Below are positions 1 through 7,410 of a stretch of DNA of 64,000 bases, in pieces. The notes below the pieces were generated by a model. That model ran no database searches and had not been told where the DNA came from. It was given only the letters and a program-made list of their open reading frames with translations. The DNA is taken from the NCBI GenBank assembly GCA_965223235.1, contig CBDCVV010000019.1, positions 310,001 to 374,000 of the forward strand. Reading direction: 5' to 3'. The DNA is from UBA2589 sp965223235 (GTDB taxonomy: Bacteria > Gemmatimonadota > Gemmatimonadetes > Longimicrobiales > Gaopeijiaceae). Within the stretch, counting starts at the first letter, position 1. Every line of letters begins with the position of its first letter. The position numbers were made by a program, and so were the translations under genes.

Positions 1-76
1 GCAGAACGCTCGCCAAAGTGATGTAGACGGCCCCAAAGTGCTTTTGCGAAGCTTCAGCCATTGGTCCCGATGTGGC

Positions 77-165
77 GCCTAACGACTCGGAGTTCTACTG
101 CGTGGGCTGGCTGTGCACCAGCGCAGCATCTCCATCAGCATAGCCGCGACTGCAGCAATTCCTTG
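77..165. repeat. Left part of an integron-type attC site, split by an insertion sequence
   Basis: The stretch begins with GCCTAAC (77-83), which fits the attC core consensus RYYYAAC. It continues with GGAGTTCTACTGCGTGG, the same run found in the intact site at 2070-2166. The opposite arm (about 149-165) ends in TTCCTTG, where the intact site continues with TTAGAG. Here the sequence changes abruptly into the insertion element. The missing end, GTTAGAT, reappears at 1497-1503. Bases 1-76 hold no recognisable gene and may be the tail of another cassette. The similarity to the second site is direct; calling it attC rests on the core and arm layout. Confidence 0.6.
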
Positions 166-173
166 ATTCTACC

Positions 174-184
174 AAGAATGGGCC
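174..184 (+). repeat. Candidate left subterminal inverted repeat of the IS
   Basis: AAGAATGGGCC at 174-184 starts 8 bases inside the left end. It matches the reverse complement (AAGAAGGACC) of 1481-1490 with one mismatch and one gap. IS1111-type elements carry such pairs slightly inside their ends. Confidence 0.45.
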
Positions 185-229
185 TCCCCCATAGAAGCTG
201 GAGAGCACAACGGCCTGGGAGGTCACAGA

Positions 230-1233
230 ATGCTGTACACAGGAATCGATCTACATAAGCGCACGGTGGCCATCCGCACAGTAGATGAGAGCGGAGCTGT
301 CGTGCGGGAGGCATCGCTACCGACGTGTCGAGCGACGGTCGCCCGATACTTCAATCGTCTGCCCGAGCCCACGGTCGCGACCGTGGAAGCCACGTCGTCG
401 TGGTACTGGCTACGTGACCTGCTCGAAGAGCAGCGCGTGCCTCTCACGCTCGCGCACGCCAAGTTCGTGAAGGCGATCGCCTACGCGAAGGTGAAGACCG
501 ACGCAGTCGATGCGCTGACGCTAGCCCAGCTGCTACGAGCCGACCTGATCCCTAGAGCCCATATGGTCAGTCCCGAGCTCCGACCGATGCGCGACTTGTT
601 GCGTGCTCGACTCCACATCGTCGAGAAGCGGACCAGTGCGAAGAACTCCGTGCAGCGACTGCTCGAGAAGTTCAACGTGCCCGAACCCGATCAGTTGCCG
701 GACGAGGCAAGCCTTCAGGCTTCCTTGTACGACGAGCTCACCGTTCAGATCCGCCGCATCGAGCAACAGCTCCAGCCTCAGTCGTTCCGAACCCCGACGT
801 CCAGAGGCTTCTGTGGATCCCAGGGGTCGGCAAGATCGTGGCCTTCACGCTCTACCTCGAGATCGACGGCATCGAACGCTTCGACTCGGTGAAGAACTTC
901 TTCTCCTACTGCCGCGTCGTTCCCGGCGCCGACAACTCAGGAGGCAAGCGACGACATGGTCGTCGAAAGGATGGCAATCGCCACCTCAAGCTCGCTCTCA
1001 GTCATGCCTCGGTCCGTGCTGTTCAGTACTTCCCCGAGATCAAGCGCTTCTATCAGAGGAAGGCACGTAGCAAAGGGCGCGCCATTGCGCGTACTCTCGT
1101 CCAAAAGGAGATCGCTCGAGCCGTCTATGTCGTCCTCAAAGAACAGGTCGACTTCAACCACACCTTCAAGGGCCAACCGCTCTCGAAGCGCAAGAACTCG
1201 CAGTGGCCTCGTCGGGCAAGCCCGGATGTCTAA
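230..1233 (+). pseudogene. IS110-family transposase, frameshifted
   Basis: The first frame (230-892) opens with GIDLHKRT and contains KTDAVDAL, as in the RuvC-like DEDD domain of IS110 transposases. The second frame carries the C-terminal Transposase_20 domain: IPGVGKIVAF, then PGADNSGGKRRHGR with the conserved serine region, then GNRHLKLALSHASVRA, ending at 1233. The two match one about 333-residue protein if a single base is missing near 775-790, where the homologous reading passes from EQQLQP to VPNPDVQRLL in the other frame. No A-rich slippery heptamer is visible, so a disabling deletion (or assembly error) is more likely than programmed frameshifting. The DEDD and serine domains act together on DNA guided by an RNA made from the element itself. 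Confidence 0.85.
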
Positions 1234-1480
1234 CTGACCCGGTCACGTCCGCGTCCTTTCGCTTGATTGGGATGCCCGACGTCGCAATCCAGTCCGTATC
1301 TGGGACCGACCCCCGTACCGGGGTCTCCTCCCGCTCCCGGGAGTTAGCCCCAAATGGTGTTTGATCGCCGCTGCACCCCAGCGCCTTCAAACTGATACCC
1401 GGAATGCGCCACTCTATTCAACCAACACCACAGCGGCGGGCACCGCCCGCCGCTCTAGCACTCCTGCGTCCGCTTGACTC
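1234..1480 (+). ncRNA. Hairpin-rich 3' non-coding part of the IS, candidate guide (seekRNA/bridge) RNA
   Basis: No coding frame is apparent between the transposase stop and the right end. Three inverted repeats stand out: a GACCCC...GGGGTC hairpin at 1308-1325, the palindrome CTCCCGGGAG at 1334-1343, and a perfect 9-bp stem GCGGCGGGC/GCCCGCCGC with a 3-base loop at 1433-1453. No T-run follows the last stem, so it does not look like a simple terminator. In IS1111-type elements the guide RNA is encoded downstream of the transposase, which is the position here. The exact RNA ends and its guide loops cannot be read by eye. Confidence 0.45.
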
Positions 1481-1490
1481 GGTCCTTCTT
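1481..1490 (-). repeat. Candidate right subterminal inverted repeat of the IS
   Basis: GGTCCTTCTT at 1481-1490 is the reverse-complement partner of 174-184 and lies 6-7 bases inside the right end. Confidence 0.45.
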
Positions 1491-1496
1491 AATGGT

Positions 1497-1503
1497 GTTA
1501 GAT
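1497..1503. repeat. Right core of the split attC site
   Basis: GTTAGAT matches the attC core consensus GTTRRRY and is the exact complement of the ATCTAAC core at 2070-2076. It abuts the right end of the insertion sequence and completes the site that begins at 77. Confidence 0.6.
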
Positions 1504-1530
1504 GGCGGCCGGTCGCAGCGCCAGACCGCC

Positions 1531-2049
1531 TTACTCCGGGGCGGATAGCAGCTGGACCTCTTCGACGAGGCGGAGCTCCGCTTGGTGTGCTCTCTTCGCG
1601 ACTGCTGTCAGCGATGCAGCCAGTAACCCACCCAGGCCCGCGAACGCGCCTATCACAGGGAGAGCCGCGACGGGGAATGGAGCAAACGCGGACAGCCCGA
1701 TTCGTACCAAGACGAGGGCCGGAACGAAGAGGGTTCCTCCCAAGGCGCCGAACAGTGCCATCCGCCACAGGGGGAGATCAGCCAGAGAGCGTCGGCCATC
1801 GGCTATCGCGAGGAGAAGCCCGAACGAGGTGGCTGCGAAGCTCGCCGGGATAGCGAAATACGCGGCGGACTCCACGGTACGTGCGAGGAGAAAGGACCAG
1901 TAGCCCGCGTCCATGAAGAACCCCATGTCGAGGACTCCGGCGACCAAACCCCAGATGCCACCGCCGACGAACCCGAGGGCACCACCGATCACCCCGAGGC
2001 CAGCAACGCCTCGCGCTTTGCGTAGCAGACTCCTACCGAACTCCCCCAT
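1531..2049 (-). CDS. Small integral membrane protein, cassette-borne, function unknown
   Basis: This is a 172-residue protein with about four hydrophobic segments (for example GLGVIGGALGFVGGGIWGLVAG near the start and ALPVIGAFAGLGGLLAASLTA near the end) and no motif I recognise. I chose ATG at 2049 because GGAG lies 8-11 bases upstream; the frame is open further upstream but runs into the attC-like site at 2070-2166. The gene fills almost the whole interval between two attC-like sites, the start being 20 bases from one and the stop 28 bases from the other. That is the compact layout of an integron cassette read on the minus strand. Gene identity is unknown; that it is a real membrane protein is fairly secure. 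Confidence 0.65.
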   Translation of the reverse strand: MGEFGRSLLRKARGVAGLGVIGGALGFVGGGIWGLVAGVLDMGFFMDAGYWSFLLARTVESAAYFAIPASFAATSFGLLLAIADGRRSLADLPLWRMALFGALGGTLFVPALVLVRIGLSAFAPFPVAALPVIGAFAGLGGLLAASLTAVAKRAHQAELRLVEEVQLLSAPE

Positions 2050-2069
2050 ATCTGCTTCTCCAAGCCGCC

Positions 2070-2166
2070 ATCTAACGGATCGGAGTTCTACTGCGTGGCC
2101 CAGCTGCTCACAAGCGCGAAGCGCACCCGACAAGCCAACCCACGACTGTAGAAGTCCTTGTTAGAG
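2070..2166. repeat. attC-like cassette recombination site
   Basis: The 97-base imperfect palindrome starts with ATCTAAC (RYYYAAC) and ends with GTTAGAG (GTTRRRY except for the last base). Inner arms GGAGTTCTACTGCGTGG and, on the other side, CCCACGACTGTAGAAGTCC are near-complementary. This core-arm-arm-core arrangement is typical of attC. Its left half is nearly identical to 77-100. The longer left arm would suggest a plus-strand site, whereas the gene layout suggests minus-strand reading, so the orientation is not settled. Confidence 0.65.
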
Positions 2167-2242
2167 AGCCCGCCCCAGTCGATCGCCCGGCGCCCGCCTG
2201 CATGCGAATCGCGGAGTGGTGGGTGATGACTCGCCATGCAGA

Positions 2243-2431
2243 TTAACCGTCGGGCGAGTCTGCCCCTTCGCGATCCAGCGTCAGCCGCTTCCCGAGACTT
2301 CTCAGGGCCAGCAAGTACACGACCACAGCGAGAACGAACGTGAGACCGGACGGGAATGCTCCCTTCAATGGCTCGTAGAACGCCCCGAGCACCATGACGC
2401 CGGCGAGGTATGTCTTGTATTCAGTACTCAC
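2243..2431 (-). CDS. Very small membrane protein, function unknown
   Basis: This 62-residue protein has two hydrophobic stretches (TYLAGVMVLGAFY and SGLTFVLAVVVYLLAL) and a charged C-terminus. It starts with GTG overlapping the stop of the upstream gene (GTGA), with a GGAGAGA sequence just ahead, so the two are translationally coupled. It is followed 77 bases later by the attC-like site at 2070-2166. No family is recognised. Both genes together look like the content of one gene cassette. Confidence 0.6.
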   Translation of the reverse strand: MSTEYKTYLAGVMVLGAFYEPLKGAFPSGLTFVLAVVVYLLALRSLGKRLTLDREGADSPDG

Positions 2432-2718
2432 TCTCTCCTCTCCCTCTCCGCCTCAGTTTCAGTCGGAACGGTGTGGGCACCGAGTGCTCTAAAAACGCCC
2501 ACCGCATCGAGGAGAGAAATCACCCCGACGGAGCAAGCCCCTCCGATACCGATAGCAGCAGACCACCAAGCGATGGTCTCGCCGACGGATGATTCCGCTG
2601 CCTCCGCAATCCAACTACCGATCATCGCCGCGAAGAAGACCGCCAGTCCACCGAGAAAGATGCGACGTTGCACACGGGGTCGACGAAGTGCTTCCCCGCG
2701 CAGCGGCATCCGGGCCAT
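2428..2718 (-). CDS. Small membrane protein, function unknown
   Basis: This is a 96-residue protein with a basic N-terminus (MPLRGEALRRPRVQRR) followed by two hydrophobic segments (IFLGGLAVFFAAMIGSWIAEA and TIAWWSAAIGIGGACSVGVI) and a charged tail. I chose ATG at 2718 because GAGG sits just upstream; a GTG at 2739 is an alternative. It is the first gene of a two-gene unit and overlaps the next gene by four bases. The upstream boundary lies about 50 bases from the attC-like site at 2771-2883. The function cannot be inferred. Confidence 0.6.
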   Translation of the reverse strand: MARMPLRGEALRRPRVQRRIFLGGLAVFFAAMIGSWIAEAAESSVGETIAWWSAAIGIGGACSVGVISLLDAVGVFRALGAHTVPTETEAERERRE

Positions 2719-2770
2719 TCGTCCTCGGGGCTTGGGCACAGAGCCTTACCGGGCACCCAGAAGTTGGGCT

Positions 2771-2883
2771 CTCTAACTATCAACTCTACTGCAACAATCT
2801 CACCACCGCTCGCGGATTAGCTAGCCTACCGCGCAACATAGCTCCTCACCGCACGACCTATCGTAGTATGATGACTGTTACGC
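2771..2883. repeat. Degenerate attC-like site
   Basis: CTCTAAC at 2771-2777 and GTTACGC at 2877-2883 form poorly conserved cores. Inner arms ATCAACTCTACTGC (from 2779) and GTAGTATGATGA (from 2863) are partly complementary, and the CTACTGC piece is shared with the other two sites. The interval has no gene. This site is the weakest of the three. Confidence 0.45.
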
Positions 2884-2970
2884 CATCCGCCGCCGAGCCT
2901 TGGACTGCGGAAACCGCAACAGTATCCCGATCGGGGGGACTGCCGCCTAATCACGGCAGCGCCCGCCCCC

Positions 2971-3831
2971 CTACCCCCGCTCCAACGGCCGGGTAAGACA
3001 CGTTGGCCCCCCGCACCCCTTTAGGCTGATCTCCTGTCCGACGAAGGTGTGCACCTCGACCCCGGCAGCCTCCATTCGGCGCTTGGTCTCTGGGTTCCCA
3101 TCGAGCGCGACGGCCACCGACGGACCGGTGGCGAGGACGTTGCACCCTTGCGATTCGAACTCCTCCGGAGGCACCTCGACGAATCGGAAGCCCTCGGCTA
3201 GCAGGCGCTCACGGAAGGGCACGGGCATAAGCGGCGAGTAGACGAGCAATAGCCGCTCATCGAGTGGCGACAGGATAGACATGAGATGGAAGACGTCGTC
3301 TTCACCTTTCCAATGGGGGAGCGGTACAGGACATACGGTCACATGGGGGAGGAGCTTCGAGAGCTGATCGACCCCGGATTGGTTGGTCCGATACCCGCGC
3401 CCGACAGCGAGCACGTCTGGCGAAAGCCATGTGACGTCGCCGCCCTCCAAGGCCCCACCGTCTTCGATGGCTCCGAGCTTGGCTATGCCGGTGTCGGCCA
3501 ACCGGACGATGAGCGGCTCGGGCTCACTCTGCCGTGCCGCCTTCCCCATGCGGCACGCTATGGCCCCGCGGTCCGAGATTACGGCGGCGTCCCGTACGTA
3601 GATGGAGTCCATCCCAACTCCGCGATCGTCAACCCACTCCAAGTGAGCGCCCACTTCCTCCAACAGGGCTGCGAAGGCGTCGTACTCTCGGCACGCTCGG
3701 TCGTACTCGGGACGCTCGAGGTACCCTAGTTCACGCCACTGATCATCGATGACCTGCTGCGACTCGAAGGCTTCGCGAGCATGCTTGAGGGCGACCCTCC
3801 GAAGGGGGGCCACCTCGCTTTGGTACGTCAT
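2971..3831 (-). CDS. Dimethylargininase (NG,NG-dimethylarginine dimethylaminohydrolase) family protein
   Basis: A 286-residue protein of the amidinotransferase/DDAH superfamily, which cleaves methylated arginine (or arginine) to citrulline plus an amine. Visible family marks are the substrate-loop acidic motif GALEGGDV, a histidine in DVFHLMS in the right place for the catalytic His, and a C-terminal CGGPTCLTRPL holding the nucleophilic Cys. The start is ATG at 3831, since GGAG lies five bases upstream; a GTG two codons earlier has no ribosome site. It is divergent from the MarR-GNAT gene across an intergenic stretch that carries two palindromic operators. An arginine deiminase-like activity cannot be excluded. 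Confidence 0.85.
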   Translation of the reverse strand: MTYQSEVAPLRRVALKHAREAFESQQVIDDQWRELGYLERPEYDRACREYDAFAALLEEVGAHLEWVDDRGVGMDSIYVRDAAVISDRGAIACRMGKAARQSEPEPLIVRLADTGIAKLGAIEDGGALEGGDVTWLSPDVLAVGRGYRTNQSGVDQLSKLLPHVTVCPVPLPHWKGEDDVFHLMSILSPLDERLLLVYSPLMPVPFRERLLAEGFRFVEVPPEEFESQGCNVLATGPSVAVALDGNPETKRRMEAAGVEVHTFVGQEISLKGCGGPTCLTRPLERG

Positions 3832-3864
3832 CGGCACTCCGGTTCAGTTCTAGTCCCGCATCGC

Positions 3865-3905
3865 TATATTACATGCCTCAGGCACATACTTCACTGCCTC
3901 AGGCA
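3865..3905. promoter_or_regulatory. Twin palindromic operators with a -10-like box between divergent genes
   Basis: The perfect 11-bp palindrome TGCCTCAGGCA occurs at 3874-3884 and again at 3895-3905, 21 bases apart, which is two helical turns. TATATT at 3865-3870 resembles a -10 box for rightward transcription, which would put the first operator over the start point. MarR-family dimers bind such inverted repeats, so the adjacent MarR-GNAT protein probably represses itself and perhaps the divergent dimethylargininase gene. Confidence 0.7.
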
Positions 3906-4823
3906 ATGACACAACTCGACACTACGGTAGACGCGGTCCGACGATTCAACCGCTTTTACACCCGCAAGATCGGGCTGCTGACGGACGGTATTCTCGACAG
4001 TCCCTGGTCTTTGACGGAAGCTCGCGTGCTCTATGACTTGGCGCACGCGCCAGGCACCACCACTACCGATCTCGCAGAAGAGCTCGGGCTCGACGCCGGC
4101 TACATCAGTCGCGTCGTCTCCCGGCTGCACGGAAAGAAGCTTCTCCGAAAGACGAAGTCCGATGTGGACCGACGCCGAATGCTCTTGGAGCTGACGACTT
4201 CGGGAGAAGAGGCGTTCGCCCGGCTCAACGCGGCATCTCACGAGCGGACATCCGGACTCCTCCGGCATACGACCGCGGCCTCTCGGAAGCGGATCCTCAG
4301 GGCCATGTCGACGATCGAGAGCGAGCTCAACGCCCCTCCGTCTAGCCGCGTCACCTACCGCTCCCACCGAGTTGGCGACCTCGGGTGGATCGTCGAACGC
4401 CACGCAGAGCTGTACCACGAGTCGCACGGATGGGGCGTCGCTTTCGAAGGGATCGTTGCGGAGATCGTGGCCGACCTTGCCCGCAACTACGATCCGCGGT
4501 GGTACCGCACATGGATCGCAGAGGTGAACGGAGAGCGGGCCGGCGCGATCGCTCTAACCCGTCGATCCAAAACGGTGGGCCAGCTTCGCCTCCTCTTCGT
4601 GGAGCCTTCCGCACGCGGACTGGGCATTGGCGCCCGACTCGTCTCGGAGTGCGTAAGACAGGCCCGCCATATGGGCTATCGAAGGATGGTCCTTTTTACT
4701 GTCCGTGGCCTCGACCCGGCTCGACGGCTCTACGAAGCCGAGGGCTTCGAACTCGTCGATGAAACGGTCGGGTCCGCATGGAGCGCCGACGAGATCGAAC
4801 AGAAATGGGAAGTAACGTTATGA
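3906..4823 (+). CDS. MarR-type regulator fused to a GNAT acetyltransferase
   Basis: The N-terminal half (about residues 1-140) is a MarR winged helix: SPWSLTEARVLYDLAH, TTTDLAEELGLDAGYISRVV, then the wing with KSDVDRRRMLLELT. The C-terminal half (about 150-300) is a GNAT domain with the acetyl-CoA loop region RGLGIGARLVSECVRQA and the RLYEAEGFELV motif. I start it at ATG 3906 because the upstream ATG at 3873 would make the two operator palindromes coding sequence. Such fusions are known as bifunctional HTH/GNAT regulators; the acetyl substrate is unknown. The stop overlaps the start of the methyltransferase gene (ATGA), so the two form an operon. Confidence 0.85.
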   Translation: MTQLDTTVDAVRRFNRFYTRKIGLLTDGILDSPWSLTEARVLYDLAHAPGTTTTDLAEELGLDAGYISRVVSRLHGKKLLRKTKSDVDRRRMLLELTTSGEEAFARLNAASHERTSGLLRHTTAASRKRILRAMSTIESELNAPPSSRVTYRSHRVGDLGWIVERHAELYHESHGWGVAFEGIVAEIVADLARNYDPRWYRTWIAEVNGERAGAIALTRRSKTVGQLRLLFVEPSARGLGIGARLVSECVRQARHMGYRRMVLFTVRGLDPARRLYEAEGFELVDETVGSAWSADEIEQKWEVTL

Positions 4824-5647
4824 GCGACCCGCACTATCTATTGGGGCACACCGACCACGAGCTCGCCCGACTCGAGTTGCAGGGGACGATCTATCGCGAG
4901 ATCACGACGCGCGCCTTCCGCGATGGAGGGATCCGACCTGGGGACCGGGTGCTCGATGTGGGATGCGGAACGGGGGACGTGAGTCGTACGGTGGCGGCAC
5001 TGGTCGGGGCGAACGGCTTCGTTCTCGGTCTCGATCGGGGGGCGACGGCGATCGAGGCAGCCCGGGAGCACCTGCCCCCATCGGCTACCAATACGGAGTT
5101 CCTGGTCACCGAACTCGACGACTTCACCGCAGTCGAGCCCTTCGACGCACTCGTTGGGCGCTTCATCTTGATGCATCAGCCCAACCCGAAGCACACGGTA
5201 CGGTCCCTGCTATCCAGCCTCCGCCCCGGAGCAGCCGTCGTCTTCATCGAGTCGTGGATGGAGGTGCTCACTACAGGCGGCCACTCCGTGCCGTTCTCCC
5301 GTCAGTACGATGAGATCGTCGCATGGAAGAACGAGGTAGTGTCGGGGGCCGGTGCGGATACCGCCGCGGGAGGACGGCTGCGGTCGATCCTCGTAGCGGC
5401 GGGTGTGACCGACATCTCGTGCCGACTCGAGGCACTCGTCGCCGGCGGTGAATCATCTCCGTACTACGAGTACGTTGAGCAGAGCGTACGTAGTATGCTC
5501 CCAGAAGCCGCGCGGCAGTCGCTTGCCGGATTCGACGAGAAGAGCGTGGAGGGAATGGCCGAACGTCTCCGCGAAGAAGCCATCCGAACCAGCGGATCCT
5601 TCACCGCGTGGCCTGTCGTCGTCGCACGCGGCCGACTGCCGGCCTAG
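4820..5647 (+). CDS. Class I SAM-dependent methyltransferase
   Basis: A 275-residue protein with motif I VLDVGCGTGDVS, an acidic residue at the end of strand 2 (VLGLDRG), and FDALVGRFILMH at the position of motif IV. It starts with the sequence MSDPHYLLGHTDHELARL, which is common in Methyltransf_25/11 proteins acting on small molecules. The ATG at 4820 overlaps the stop of the MarR-GNAT gene by four bases, which fixes the start and implies co-translation. The acceptor substrate is not predictable. It ends a few bases before the convergent phosphatase-like lipoprotein gene. Confidence 0.8.
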   Translation: MSDPHYLLGHTDHELARLELQGTIYREITTRAFRDGGIRPGDRVLDVGCGTGDVSRTVAALVGANGFVLGLDRGATAIEAAREHLPPSATNTEFLVTELDDFTAVEPFDALVGRFILMHQPNPKHTVRSLLSSLRPGAAVVFIESWMEVLTTGGHSVPFSRQYDEIVAWKNEVVSGAGADTAAGGRLRSILVAAGVTDISCRLEALVAGGESSPYYEYVEQSVRSMLPEAARQSLAGFDEKSVEGMAERLREEAIRTSGSFTAWPVVVARGRLPA

Positions 5648-5653
5648 GCGTCC

Positions 5654-6775
5654 TCAGCTTCCGTAGCGAAGTACGAGTTTGCGGCCTTGATGGTCGGAGC
5701 CGAACGGGTCGTCGATCCGCGTGTAGCCTTCGACGGCGAAGGTCGTGAAGGAACGCCGACGGAAGAAGATGTGGTCCGGCGGGAACGATCCTCTCGTCGG
5801 CTCGCCATCCCACTCGGGAGAGTCGGGGAAGGCTTCGTGCATGAGCTTTAGGGCCGTTTCGCCCGAGGCCCACGTATTGAAGTCGCCTCCCACGATCACG
5901 ATCTGCGTGAGAGGACCATCTCGTTCCGCCTGATCCACGGCCTCGATGAGCCCGGACGCCTGACGCGCCCTCGTCTGGTTCCCGCTGAGAAGCGTCCTGA
6001 CCAGAGTCGATGCAACGTCGAGGTGCACGGAAACCACCCTTACACGCTGCCCTCCGGGCGCTTCGATCGTGGCGGCAACAGCCACCTTCCGTCCCCCCTC
6101 GTGCGGGAGTTGCATCGCGATCGGCGTCGTGAGAGGCACGGAGGACAAGATCGCCGTCCCCATGTCCTCCGAGGGCCTCGACTCGTCGTCCGGCCCGTTC
6201 CGAGCCGAGGGCACATAGACCAACGCGAGTCCACATTGGCGTGCCGTCTGGACGACATCGGGTGCGCCCGGTCGAGCCCGATCAGGATCGATCGTCCACG
6301 GAATCACGGCCGAGCCGTCGACCTCGGGGAGCGACTCGGAGAAACGCCACGCCTCTTGGAGCAGCACAACGAAAGGGCGGCCTCCTTGGGCCGTCCCGCC
6401 TTCACACGAATAGCCAACCTCGTCGCGGAGGAAGCCGAGCAGATCGCCCCCACCGACCTCCATGTTCCAAGACGCGACCGTCAATCCTCTGCCCTGCACC
6501 CACGGGCCTGAACCCACGGTAGGATCGAGCTCGACAGCCTCTTCACCGACGGTCTCGCACCATGCCGATGAGAGGCGCACGTCCCGATCATCAGACGACC
6601 GATACCATCGCAACGACATCGTGTCCGGGGGCGTGTCACCGACCCGAGTGGGTTCGGCAGGACAGTGAGAAGCCGCCGGTACCGCCAACTCCATCCGGTG
6701 CCCGAAGCCACACGCGGAAACGAGCGTGATCCCAGCCCCCGCCACCGCGACGCGGAGTGTGGCCACACCCCTCAT
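5654..6775 (-). CDS. Endonuclease/exonuclease/phosphatase-family lipoprotein
   Basis: A 373-residue protein with an N-terminal lipoprotein signal (ITLVSAC, cysteine 22), so it is probably envelope-anchored. The DNase I-like fold is shown by VASWNMEVGG, a metal-binding LLQEAW, VVSVHLDVAS, GGDFNTWASG and the terminal SDHQGRKL. This is the full catalytic set for metal-dependent phosphoester hydrolysis. Substrates in this superfamily range from DNA to phospholipids and inositol phosphates, and nothing here narrows the choice. Its ATG overlaps the stop of the upstream glycine-rich protein gene (ATGA), so the two are one operon. Confidence 0.8.
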   Translation of the reverse strand: MRGVATLRVAVAGAGITLVSACGFGHRMELAVPAASHCPAEPTRVGDTPPDTMSLRWYRSSDDRDVRLSSAWCETVGEEAVELDPTVGSGPWVQGRGLTVASWNMEVGGGDLLGFLRDEVGYSCEGGTAQGGRPFVVLLQEAWRFSESLPEVDGSAVIPWTIDPDRARPGAPDVVQTARQCGLALVYVPSARNGPDDESRPSEDMGTAILSSVPLTTPIAMQLPHEGGRKVAVAATIEAPGGQRVRVVSVHLDVASTLVRTLLSGNQTRARQASGLIEAVDQAERDGPLTQIVIVGGDFNTWASGETALKLMHEAFPDSPEWDGEPTRGSFPPDHIFFRRRSFTTFAVEGYTRIDDPFGSDHQGRKLVLRYGS

Positions 6776-7410
6776 CCGATGGGCACGCTGAAGTTCGCAC
6801 CCACACTCGTCGTCCCGATTCGATTGGCGTCTCCCGCCCCCTTCGCCCAGTCGACGAGCCCGCCCGCCGCGACGCCGGCGAGAGTTAGCATCACCGCCTC
6901 AGGCAGCCCGGCTTTCGGGACCACGAGCCAGGCCAAACTGCCGACAGCAAGCCCAGCCGCTCCGCCAACCCAAGCGCCATCGGAGGCTGCGCCGATCGCT
7001 CCTCCCACCGCCGCGAACGCTAGCGCATCGGACCACTGGTACTGGCGCACCGCGCTGCGCATGACCACACCCACCACTCCACCGGCGAGCGCGCCCCATC
7101 CTGCCGACTCAGCTCGATCGCGCAGGTCGCCGGTGTTCTGGGCTCCGATGAGGCCGCCCATCGCGAGTGCCACGGCGCCGCCCGCGCTCGCGCCCGATGC
7201 AGTGCACCGTCCGCCGACCAAGGTTCGGTTGCACGGCATCATGGTGCCGAGCAAGCCGAGCACGCTCCCGGAGTACATCCCGAGGGAAAGTCCGGCTGCC
7301 GTCGTGAGCGTACTCCCGTGGCGGAGCTGCGCCTCTCCCATTCCCGGCCAATACGCCAACGCGGCGACGGCCAACATCAGGGGCACACAACCTCTGCGTC
7401 GGTCTCTCAT
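6772..7410 (-). CDS. Secreted glycine/alanine-rich membrane-associated protein, unknown
   Basis: A 212-residue protein with an N-terminal signal (MLAVAALAYWPGMGEAQ) and many short glycine-rich hydrophobic stretches (for example GASAGGAVALAMGGLIGA and AAVGGAIGAASDGAWVGGAAG). These resemble glycine-zipper membrane segments. A pair of cysteines (PCNRTLVGGRC) could form a disulfide outside the cytoplasm. I chose ATG at 7410 rather than the TTG at 7440 of the longer frame. It is the first gene of an operon with the EEP-family lipoprotein. No family is recognised. Confidence 0.6.
   Translation of the reverse strand: MRDRRRGCVPLMLAVAALAYWPGMGEAQLRHGSTLTTAAGLSLGMYSGSVLGLLGTMMPCNRTLVGGRCTASGASAGGAVALAMGGLIGAQNTGDLRDRAESAGWGALAGGVVGVVMRSAVRQYQWSDALAFAAVGGAIGAASDGAWVGGAAGLAVGSLAWLVVPKAGLPEAVMLTLAGVAAGGLVDWAKGAGDANRIGTTSVGANFSVPIG

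Larger units (their letters stand above)
166..1496 (+). mobile_element. IS110/IS1111-type insertion sequence inserted in an attC core
   Basis: The element lies between the two halves of an attC-like site, so its ends can be placed to within a base or two (after TTCCTTG at 165 and before GTTAGAT at 1497). It has one transposase reading frame of the DEDD/Transposase_20 type, a short 5' non-coding part (about 64 bases) and a long 3' non-coding part (about 260 bases). It has no terminal inverted repeats but has a candidate subterminal pair 7-8 bases in from each end. Subterminal repeats and a long 3' non-coding end are features of the IS1111 subgroup, and a branch of that subgroup (IS1111-attC) is known to target attC sites. 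No target duplication is seen, as usual for IS110-family elements. Confidence 0.7.

Noticed and set aside
770..900. Programmed frameshift of the IS transposase
   Set aside because: No slippery heptamer or stimulatory structure is evident, and IS110-type transposases are usually made from one frame.
1433..1453. 9-bp GC-rich hairpin as an intrinsic terminator
   Set aside because: There is no T-tract after it. It lies in the guide-RNA candidate, so a structural RNA role is better supported.
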